Below are positions 1 to 4,240 of a stretch of DNA of 6,987 nucleotides, in pieces. Both the position numbers and the translations under genes were made by a program. Location of the stretch: positions 1 to 6,987 of the forward strand of contig JAJQDG010000092.1 of the NCBI GenBank assembly GCA_021202305.1, read 5' to 3'. Below the pieces are notes generated by a model that saw only the letters and a list, made by a program, of their open reading frames with translations, was not told the DNA's origin and did no database searches. Positions within the stretch are counted from its first letter, which is position 1. Each line of letters begins with the position of its first letter. Source of the stretch: Candidatus Gastranaerophilales bacterium (GTDB lineage Bacteria; Cyanobacteriota; Vampirovibrionia; Gastranaerophilales; Gastranaerophilaceae).

Positions 1-105
1 TTACTTAAAGCACCAACTACCGTAGTTCTTGCACCCGGCGAGTATCTTAATTTTTTAGAAAAAATACTTTATTATTATATAGTTTTTCGAGGATATTGTC
101 TTTAA
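1..105 (+). CDS. possible 3' end of an upstream gene (partial)
   Basis: One frame is open from the left edge to a TAA at 103-105, giving 34 residues that begin LLKAPTTVVLAPGEYLNF and end in a less protein-like YYY-rich tail. The first 50 bases have gene-like codons, while 51-105 are very AT-rich and could equally be a promoter region. The stop would directly abut the ATG of the next gene (TAAATG), which would imply co-transcription. No family is recognised. The frame may be open only by chance, so this is a weak call that needs the sequence to the left. Confidence 0.3.
   Translation, partial: LLKAPTTVVLAPGEYLNFLEKILYYYIVFRGYCL
55..83 (+). promoter_or_regulatory. possible sigma-70 promoter for the calpain-like gene
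   Basis: TTAGAA (55-60) and TATAGT (78-83) are separated by 17 bases and match the -35 and -10 consensus at 4/6 and 5/6. Transcription would start near 90, leaving a leader of about 16 bases that would clip the GAGG at 89-92. In such AT-rich DNA a match like this can easily arise by chance. Confidence 0.22.
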
Positions 106-927
106 ATGCTGCTTACGGGAATAAACGAGAATTATAATTATAATAATGATGAACAAAGAACGATAGGCTATTCATCACAAAGAATGCAAAGTGATTTCTC
201 AGAAACTATATACGGGATTTTTAATGATGAAGATAAAGGTGTAAACGGAGAAATAGACGAAGGCGTATTTCAAGGTAAAACCGGTGATTGCTGGCTGATT
301 TCAGGCGTTTTATCTCTTTCTTATACCGAAGAAGGCAGCGAAATTATAAAAAATGCAATAAGCCAAAATGAAAACGGCGACTATGAAGTATATTTTAAAG
401 GCGCAGGTAAAACGTACACCGTTACTAAAGAAGAACTTGAAGAAGTAAACGTAGGCACGATATTATCAGGTCTGGGCATTAAAAACAGTACATATTCAAC
501 AGGTGATGATGACATGCTTTTGATTGAACTTGCCCTTGAAAAACTTGTTGACGAAGGCGAAGTTTCAATTGTAACAGGCGATGGAATAACCGGAGGAAGC
601 GCTTATTATCTTTATGAACTTTTGACAGGAAATAACGTTGAATACGCATACGGGGATGACGCCGATGAAGTATTGGAATTATTTGATTATTATGAAGAAA
701 ATCAAGATACGACCGCTGCCACGCTCGGGGTAGAGGACGGATTTTCGGGGCTTGAAGACAGTCATGCTTATGCGGTAAAATCATACGATGGAGATACTAT
801 GACACTTGTAAACCCCTGGGATTCCACTTCCGAAATTGAAATTTCAACCGAAGATTTATTAGAAAATATGGGAAGCTACGATTTTTCGCTTGTAGATAAT
901 GATACAACTTCGATAGCTTATGCCTGA
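106..927 (+). CDS. calpain-like (C2 family) cysteine protease
   Basis: A 273-residue protein with the catalytic core of papain-fold C2 peptidases. The nucleophile is Cys62 in QGKTGDCWLIS, the catalytic His is His220 in DSHAYAVK, and the Asn is Asn236 in LVNPWD. These match the calpain signatures QGxxGDCWLL, GHAY and NPWG in order and spacing. The segment MLLIELALEKLVDE (137-150) corresponds to the conserved 'W..LLEKAYAK' helix. Residues 39-52 are acidic with a weak EF-hand look. No signal peptide or membrane segment is visible, so the protein is cytosolic or leaves by a non-Sec route. The ATG at 106 is the first possible start because TAA precedes it directly. GAGG at 89-92 is a rather distant ribosome binding site. 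The substrate is unknown. Stand-alone bacterial calpain domains of this length recur in gut Vampirovibrionia (general knowledge, not checked here). Confidence 0.88.
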   Translation: MLLTGINENYNYNNDEQRTIGYSSQRMQSDFSETIYGIFNDEDKGVNGEIDEGVFQGKTGDCWLISGVLSLSYTEEGSEIIKNAISQNENGDYEVYFKGAGKTYTVTKEELEEVNVGTILSGLGIKNSTYSTGDDDMLLIELALEKLVDEGEVSIVTGDGITGGSAYYLYELLTGNNVEYAYGDDADEVLELFDYYEENQDTTAATLGVEDGFSGLEDSHAYAVKSYDGDTMTLVNPWDSTSEIEISTEDLLENMGSYDFSLVDNDTTSIAYA

Positions 928-937
928 ATATTAAAAA

Positions 938-975
938 GAGTCTGCGGGAAAAATTAAAATTTTTCCCGGAAGTCC
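938..975. repeat. dispersed palindromic repeat, copy 1
   Basis: The core is an 11-bp perfect stem, CGGGAAAAATT (945-955) with AATTTTTCCCG (958-968), around a central AA. The flanks (GAGTCTG to the left, GAAGTCC to the right) resemble the arms of the other copies but pair poorly. It lies 10 bases after the calpain-like stop codon. The same centre recurs at 1244-1279, 1284-1307, 4071-4089 (half) and 6311-6345. Confidence 0.75.
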
Positions 976-977
976 AA

Positions 978-1006
978 AAAAGCATTCTTTGTTTAAGAAT
1001 GCTTTT
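978..1006. terminator. bidirectional intrinsic terminator
   Basis: A perfect 12-bp stem, AAAAGCATTCTT (978-989) and AAGAATGCTTTT (995-1006), closes a 5-base loop (TGTTT). Each strand ends its stem in a T run, so it can stop transcription both from the calpain-like gene (+) and from the small minus-strand gene whose stop is at 1018-1020. The convergent arrangement fits this double use. Confidence 0.82.
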
Positions 1007-1017
1007 ACAAGTTGAAA

Positions 1018-1149
1018 TTATTCACGGATTTTTTTCATACAAAATTTTTTAAATTCTTCGCTTTTAAACATTTCCATTGCACTGGGCGCCACAACAAGGC
1101 AAAAATACATTACTCCCGCAAAAATAATCAACCCGATTGCTTCAAACAT
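1018..1149 (-). CDS. 43-residue single-pass membrane protein
   Basis: A small gene easily missed in ordinary calling. It reads from ATG (1149-1147) to TAA (1020-1018). The protein starts MFEAIGLIIFAGVMYFCLVV, a hydrophobic helix at about residues 4-22, and ends in a Lys-rich tail (residues 29-43, FKSEEFKKFCMKK...). Charge distribution suggests that the basic C-terminus stays in the cytoplasm. Support for its being real: GAGGG (1158-1162 on this strand) sits 8 bases before the ATG, an in-frame stop lies upstream, a sigma-28-like promoter lies at 1191-1217, and a bidirectional terminator lies directly after its stop. Two cysteines (17 and 37) are present. No family is recognised. Its promoter and its position beside flagellar genes hint at a flagellar or motility link, but this is inference. 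Confidence 0.68.
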   Translation of the reverse strand: MFEAIGLIIFAGVMYFCLVVAPSAMEMFKSEEFKKFCMKKIRE

Positions 1150-1157
1150 GTTACTTG

Positions 1158-1162
1158 CCCTC
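1158..1162 (-). promoter_or_regulatory. ribosome binding site of the 43-residue gene
   Basis: GAGGG on the minus strand, 8 bases from the ATG at 1149-1147. This site is the main reason to choose that start and to accept the small gene. Confidence 0.65.
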
Positions 1163-1190
1163 GCTTTCTGAAATCTTCCTTACATGAGGA

Positions 1191-1217
1191 ACTACGGCAT
1201 TTTAAATTTAAACTTTA
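1191..1217 (-). promoter_or_regulatory. sigma-28 (FliA)-like promoter for the small membrane protein
   Basis: On the minus strand TAAAGTTT (1217-1210) is followed by exactly 11 bases and then GCCGTAGT (1198-1191). The enteric sigma-28 consensus is TAAAGTTT-N11-GCCGATAA. The -35 box and spacing are perfect, but the -10 box matches only in its first half (GCCG). Predicted transcription starts near 1184, about 35 bases before the ATG, a leader similar in length to that predicted for the 4241 gene. Confidence 0.45.
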
Positions 1218-1220
1218 GAA

Positions 1221-1237
1221 ATTGTAATAAAAATATA
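1221..1237 (+). repeat. shared 17-base motif, copy A
   Basis: ATTGTAATAAAAATATA here is matched at 16 of 17 positions by 4158-4174. Copy A lies 3 bases from the sigma-28-like promoter of the minus-strand small gene, and copy B overlaps the -35 box of the 4241 promoter. Relative to those promoters the two copies face opposite ways. It could be a promoter, an activator site or an AT-rich UP-like element. Confidence 0.45.
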
Positions 1238-1243
1238 CAAAAG

Positions 1244-1279
1244 GAGTGTGCTGAAAAATTAAAATTTTTCCGCACACTC
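1244..1279. repeat. dispersed palindromic repeat, copy 2 (complete)
   Basis: GAGTGTGC (1244-1251) pairs perfectly with GCACACTC (1272-1279). After one mismatch (T1252/C1271) the stem continues through GAAAAATT/AATTTTTC around a central AA. This is the most complete copy, with 16 of 17 base pairs formed. It lies between the small minus-strand gene and fliJ. Confidence 0.82.
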
Positions 1280-1283
1280 AAAG

Positions 1284-1307
1284 GAATGTGCTGAAATTTT
1301 AATTTTT
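1284..1307. repeat. dispersed palindromic repeat, copy 3 (partial, tandem to copy 2)
   Basis: AAGGAATGTGCTGAAA at 1281-1296 repeats AAGGAGTGTGCTGAAA at 1241-1256 with one change, a 40-base direct spacing. The AT-rich centre follows, but the GC-containing right arm is absent. This looks like a duplicated and decayed copy. Confidence 0.6.
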
Positions 1308-1318
1308 GAAGCAGGTTT

Positions 1319-1353
1319 AAATCATTCCTATACTCTATACGGATGATTTTTTT
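1319..1353 (+). terminator. intrinsic terminator without an obvious gene
   Basis: Arms at 1319-1332 (AAATCATTCCTATA) and 1336-1349 (TATACGGATGATTT) pair with one G-T wobble and one mismatch around a CTC loop. A run of seven T follows (1347-1353). Orientation is plus-strand. No plus-strand coding gene precedes it before 1007, so it either ends an unannotated RNA, shields the flagellar operon from read-through, or acts as an attenuator for it. Confidence 0.55.
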
Positions 1354-1392
1354 GACTTTTCATTCATTTTCATTAAACAAAAAGCGATAAAA

Positions 1393-1414
1393 TTACGTAA
1401 AATAACATGTGTTA
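1393..1414. promoter_or_regulatory. two palindromes upstream of fliJ
   Basis: TTACGTAA (1393-1400) is a perfect 8-base palindrome, and TAACATGTGTTA (1403-1414) has 5-base inverted arms. They lie 22-43 bases before the fliJ start and could be operator sites. No convincing -35/-10 pair was found here: TTGACT at 1352-1357 and TAAAAT at 1388-1393 are too far apart (30 bases). Confidence 0.25.
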
Positions 1415-1435
1415 CCCGAATAAAAGACGACTTGT

Positions 1436-1903
1436 ATGCCCTTTAGATACAGACTTCAAAAATTCCTTGAAATAAGAATAAGAGAAAAAGAAGCACAGCT
1501 AAAAGTCGTCCGTGAAGCTCAAAACGCCCTTAGAGCCGTTGAATTAAAAATAAATGAAAACAACGAAAATATTAAAATGACAAGAATAAACATGCGTCAA
1601 TCCGACCCGAGAATGTACGATGGATTTGACAAATTTTTAAAACATCTCTATGAAATAGGCGAAAAACTTCAAACAGAAAAAAAAGAAGCGGAAGAAAATC
1701 TTCAAAAACAGCTGGAAATACTAAAAGAAAAAGAACAGCGCGTAAATGTGCTTGAAAAACATAAAGAACACAAAAAAGAAGAATATTTATATGAAGAAAA
1801 AATGGCAGAATTAAAAACGCTAAATGAAATAGGCTCGCAGAAACACTTCGCAAGAACCCGCGAAGCAAAAGAAACGGAAGAAAAAGAAAATGATGAACAT
1901 TAA
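1436..1903 (+). CDS. fliJ: flagellar export protein FliJ
   Basis: At 155 residues it has about the usual FliJ length (close to 150). It is almost wholly charged and helical. The N-terminus MPFRYRLQKFLEIRIREKEA and the C-terminal stretch with NEIGSQKHFAR (about 130-140) fit the family pattern of an antiparallel coiled coil. In known systems FliJ is the general chaperone and stalk of the flagellar type III export ATPase, binding FliI and FlhA in the cytoplasm. A stop at 1421-1423 in the same frame leaves ATG 1436 as the natural start. The ribosome binding site is poor. Its last 14 bases overlap the next gene. The usual upstream partner fliI is not here, since 1007-1435 holds no long plus-strand gene. 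Sequence divergence is high, so the call rests on the pattern and the flagellar neighbours. Confidence 0.75.
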   Translation: MPFRYRLQKFLEIRIREKEAQLKVVREAQNALRAVELKINENNENIKMTRINMRQSDPRMYDGFDKFLKHLYEIGEKLQTEKKEAEENLQKQLEILKEKEQRVNVLEKHKEHKKEEYLYEEKMAELKTLNEIGSQKHFARTREAKETEEKENDEH

Positions 1904-2501
1904 TGAAAACAGTGATATAAAAACAATTGAATCAATGCCCGTGGATAACAGCATTCAAACAATTGATGCTCCTTTATCTTTCAGAGAGGAATTTGAAAAA
2001 CTCTTGATTGACGAAGATGAAGATATATCCAATGATGCTGTTATCGGTTTTGCACCTGCCGCTGCAATTGAATTTGAAGACTTTCACTATGATAGTAAAA
2101 CCATAGAAAATACCGATGCCATGTTCTTTTTAAATATTTCAACAGGCGCTGAAAACATGAATTTGCAATTGAACAATGACTCAAATGTTATTGATGCTTC
2201 CAATTATAAAACAATGGAAGTTTCAAAAACTCTGGGGAACATGCTTGTAAAGGCTTCCGAAAGCAATAAAGCGCTCAGGCTGGATTTTGATAATCAAGTT
2301 ACCGTGGTTTTAAAAGTTTCAAAAGAAGGCAAAATTGATGCAAGTTTCTTCCCGCAGAATAAGGAAGTTGAAACGTACCTTAAAAACAATATTGATTATT
2401 TAAAAGTCCGGTTTGATGAACAAAATATAGCATATTCAAATATAAGCTACAAACCCTATAAACAAAGCGGCAGAAACAATAAACAAGGAGAAAAACAATG
2501 A
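1890..2501 (+). CDS. FliK-like flagellar hook-length control protein (probable)
   Basis: A 203-residue protein between fliJ and a hook/rod gene, the place where fliK commonly lies. Residues about 127-187 (from ALRLDFDNQVTVVLKV to YSNISYK) follow the pattern of the FliK C-terminal hook domain: two beta strands with an acidic turn, then 'N.E...YLKNNIDYLK..F.EQ'. That domain switches export specificity from hook to filament by acting on FlhB. The N-terminal 120 residues are acidic, low in complexity and probably disordered, like the FliK ruler region, but much shorter than the usual 350-400-residue protein. No signal peptide is seen. Two adjacent ATGs (1890, 1893) are possible, with GGAAG at 1876-1880 as binding site. 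It overlaps fliJ by 14 bases and the next gene by ATGA, implying translational coupling. Assignment is by context and motif pattern. Confidence 0.58.
   Translation: MMNINENSDIKTIESMPVDNSIQTIDAPLSFREEFEKLLIDEDEDISNDAVIGFAPAAAIEFEDFHYDSKTIENTDAMFFLNISTGAENMNLQLNNDSNVIDASNYKTMEVSKTLGNMLVKASESNKALRLDFDNQVTVVLKVSKEGKIDASFFPQNKEVETYLKNNIDYLKVRFDEQNIAYSNISYKPYKQSGRNNKQGEKQ
2485..2490 (+). promoter_or_regulatory. ribosome binding site of the hook/rod gene
   Basis: AAGGAG with a 7-base spacer to the ATG at 2498, the strongest Shine-Dalgarno in the operon. It lies inside the end of the FliK-like gene and fixes the start of the hook/rod gene. Confidence 0.75.
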
Positions 2502-3331
2502 ACGATTCATACGTAAATGCTCTTAATACGCAAAAAGCAAGTATAAGCTGGATGAATTCAATAACAGAAAACCTTGGAAATATTTATACGCCCGGATACC
2601 GCGAAAACAGAACAACTTTTAAAACCTTTTTAGATAGTATAGCACCCGATGGATATTTGAAAAATACCGACCAGGGAAAAGCAATCCCGGGGACTTCAAA
2701 TGAAAATATTTTCCTTGAAGGTCAGGGATATTTTGTTGTAAGAAACGAACAGGGCAGGCTGGCATATACAAGGCTCGGGGAATTTAAGTTTGACCAGAAC
2801 GGTGTATACAAAGCAGCGGACGGCTCTGTTGTTCAAGGATATATAATGAACGACAAGGGCGAAGTTATGGCGGGAACAAAATCTTTAAACAAAGAAGAAT
2901 TTGAAAAAACAATATCGGAAGGCGGGAGCAAATATGTGCCTACGACCGAAATCAAACTTTGGATTGACCCCGATAACGGCAAATTTTTAGGAAAATACGA
3001 TGAATTTGAAATAAAAGGCGACGGCATTTTGTACGGAAAAGCAAATAACGGGCAAGAATGTTCGCCTTTATATAAACTTGCAATTATGAATTTCCACAAT
3101 CCTCAAGAGCTTTTTCAATATAAAGAAAATATGTTTGTGGAAACAGAAGCCTCGGGGCGCCCTGTTGCAGGCAGAGGCGAAATAAGAAGCGGGCTTATTG
3201 AGCTTTCGAATGTAGATTTTAAGACAAATATCTCATACTATCAAGAAGCAAAACTGCAAATGGATTTAGCGAAAAACATAATGTCAAGTTATAAAGATTT
3301 GCTTGAAAACGCTATAAGTCTTATGGGATAA
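2498..3331 (+). CDS. flagellar hook/basal-body rod protein (FlgE/FlgF/FlgG family)
   Basis: A 277-residue axial protein of the flagellum. The N-terminal rod motif is ENLGNIYTPGY (residues 24-34; family NNLANVNTPGY). The second core block is IFLEGQGYFVV...AYTRLGEFKFDQNG (71-101; family 'AI.G.GFF.V...YTR.G.F..D..G'). The C-terminal helix begins LIELSNVDF (233-241; family 'G..E.SNVDL') and ends in a heptad-like segment. Such proteins lack a cleaved signal and are exported by the flagellar type III system to build rod or hook. Length fits FlgG or FlgF (250-265) better than hook FlgE (400 or more), but position after the FliK-like gene is typical of flgE, so the exact member is left open. It starts with an ATGA overlap on the preceding gene and has an ideal AAGGAG. 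No flgD lies between, which is unusual for this gene order. Confidence 0.85.
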   Translation: MNDSYVNALNTQKASISWMNSITENLGNIYTPGYRENRTTFKTFLDSIAPDGYLKNTDQGKAIPGTSNENIFLEGQGYFVVRNEQGRLAYTRLGEFKFDQNGVYKAADGSVVQGYIMNDKGEVMAGTKSLNKEEFEKTISEGGSKYVPTTEIKLWIDPDNGKFLGKYDEFEIKGDGILYGKANNGQECSPLYKLAIMNFHNPQELFQYKENMFVETEASGRPVAGRGEIRSGLIELSNVDFKTNISYYQEAKLQMDLAKNIMSSYKDLLENAISLMG

Positions 3332-3381
3332 ATTTGCTTTTTAAATAAGATATGTCATGATGTCTAATTGAAGCATAAAAA

Positions 3382-3387
3382 GTGAGG
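3382..3387 (+). promoter_or_regulatory. ribosome binding site deciding a TTG start
   Basis: GTGAGG ends 8 bases before TTG 3396. No ATG or GTG near the signal peptide would give an equally good start, so this site supports the TTG start of the secreted HExxH protein. Confidence 0.6.
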
Positions 3388-3395
3388 ATAATATT

Positions 3396-4067
3396 TTGAA
3401 ATTAAAAATAGCATTTTTGGCATGTTTATTTGCGGCATCGATTTTTTCCCCTTCGCTTGCAATTCAAGATACAAACAGCAGTTACGGGGGAAGCGGCGAG
3501 GATATTTACATAGATAATGATACGTATAAGCTTTATAAGAAAATAACAAAAGACGAAAGGCTTATTCAGGCGGTTGAAACGATGAAGGGCGGCTTGAGCG
3601 ATTATTCCAGAAATGCAATTTTGGGGGATAATCTTACAGGCAAGCCCGTAAAATTGGAATTTCGCGATTTAAGCCAATTAAATCCTGCTTATGCAAGTTT
3701 TGATGCATTGGGGTGGAAACAAAAAGAACAGCTTTATATATTCATTAACATAAAACATCAAGATGCCCCGAAAGAAGCTCTGGCATCAGTTTTATCTCAT
3801 GAGGCAATTCATCAGGATGAATTAAATTCTCTAAATGAAGAAACGTACTGCTGGACGCTTGAAGCTGCCGTTTGGACAAATTTTACCGAAAAAAATCCAA
3901 ATCTTGAAAACATAAATCACCCCCTTGTTGATAGAGAAAACACAATAAAAAGATTATTCATAAAAGGAAATTATTCCGATAAATATATAAGAAAATCTGT
4001 TTTATCCAATGCCGGATATCAAAGCCTGCCCTCCCGTTCTCCAGGCTTTGAAGATGAAGATTTGTAA
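3396..4067 (+). CDS. secreted putative zinc metalloprotease (HExxH)
   Basis: A 223-residue protein with a Sec signal peptide: basic MKLK, a hydrophobic core to about residue 18, and a likely cut after PSLA (22). The mature part carries SHEAIHQDE, a zinc-peptidase HExxH motif (His135, Glu136, His139). Seventeen residues on, the helix EETYCWTLEAAVW offers Glu156 (or Glu148/149) as third ligand, as in gluzincin-type enzymes. The segment KEQLYIFINIKHQDAPKEALASVL before it looks like the strand-and-helix that leads into such a site. The role is unknown: an envelope or extracellular peptidase is the cautious guess. No named family is recognised. TTG start with GTGAGG at 3382-3387. It follows the hook/rod gene by 64 bases with no terminator, so it may be read with the flagellar operon. 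Its last 17 codons contain a strong hairpin (4019-4051). Confidence 0.65.
   Translation: MKLKIAFLACLFAASIFSPSLAIQDTNSSYGGSGEDIYIDNDTYKLYKKITKDERLIQAVETMKGGLSDYSRNAILGDNLTGKPVKLEFRDLSQLNPAYASFDALGWKQKEQLYIFINIKHQDAPKEALASVLSHEAIHQDELNSLNEETYCWTLEAAVWTNFTEKNPNLENINHPLVDRENTIKRLFIKGNYSDKYIRKSVLSNAGYQSLPSRSPGFEDEDL
4019..4051. repeat. 10-bp hairpin inside the 3' end of the HExxH gene
   Basis: TCAAAGCCTG (4019-4028) pairs perfectly with CAGGCTTTGA (4042-4051) around a 13-base loop. It encodes part of the C-terminal tail (QSLPSRSPGFE) and is GC-richer than its surroundings. No T run follows, so it is not a standard terminator. It could slow 3' exonuclease decay or be a captured REP-like element. 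Confidence 0.5.
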
Positions 4068-4070
4068 GCA

Positions 4071-4089
4071 TTAATTTTTCCGCAAACTC
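4071..4089. repeat. dispersed palindromic repeat, copy 4 (right half only)
   Basis: AATTTTTCCGCAAACTC (4073-4089) equals the right arm of the other copies, starting 3 bases after the stop of the HExxH gene. No left arm is present. Its right arm would pair perfectly with the left arm of the 6311-6345 copy (GAGTTTGCGG). Confidence 0.6.
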
Positions 4090-4157
4090 CAAATTAAAAC
4101 GCGCTTGCCAAGTGCTAAGTTCGGTTGTCAAACTCACCCGCCCTTTTAATGTAAAGT

Positions 4158-4174
4158 ATTGTAACAAAAATATA
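4158..4174 (+). repeat. shared 17-base motif, copy B
   Basis: ATTGTAACAAAAATATA, 16/17 identical to 1221-1237. It runs into the TAAAG of the sigma-28 promoter (overlapping 4173-4174), so it may be part of a conserved extended promoter or an activator site. Confidence 0.45.
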
Positions 4175-4199
4175 AAGAAAAGGCAGAAAAAACCGATAA
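4173..4199 (+). promoter_or_regulatory. sigma-28 (FliA) promoter
   Basis: TAAAGAAA (4173-4180), 11 bases, then ACCGATAA (4192-4199). Against TAAAGTTT-N11-GCCGATAA this matches 5/8 in the -35 (all of TAAAG) and 7/8 in the -10, with perfect spacing. Transcription would begin near 4206, about 35 bases before the ATG at 4241. It places the downstream gene in the late flagellar regulon. The flagellar genes next to it make this credible. Confidence 0.65.
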
Positions 4200-4240
4200 G
4201 CTTTACATGAAGGTATCTTAAAGGGCAAGGAAAAGGGAAA

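Noticed and set aside
15..27. AACTAC-C-GTAGTT palindrome at the left edge
   Set aside because: It is short, has a one-base loop, lies in a possible coding stretch, and has no other support as an operator.
1012..1218. A 68-residue plus-strand frame in the gap before fliJ
   Set aside because: It is the shadow of the 43-residue minus-strand gene, it is rich in Phe/His/Lys, and it has no ribosome binding site.
1383..1390. AGCGATAA as a sigma-28 -10 box for fliJ
   Set aside because: The position where TAAAG should stand (1364-1371) reads TCATTTTC, with no resemblance to a -35 box.
4151..4164. NtcA-type site (GTA-N8-TAC) before the 4241 gene
   Set aside because: The sequence is GTA-N8-TAA, so the second half-site fails at its last base, and the sigma-28 promoter explains the region better.
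4208..4222. Four-codon leader peptide (ATG AAG GTA TCT TAA) ahead of the 4241 gene
   Set aside because: It lies within a few bases of the predicted transcription start, so it would have no ribosome binding site. Probably chance.
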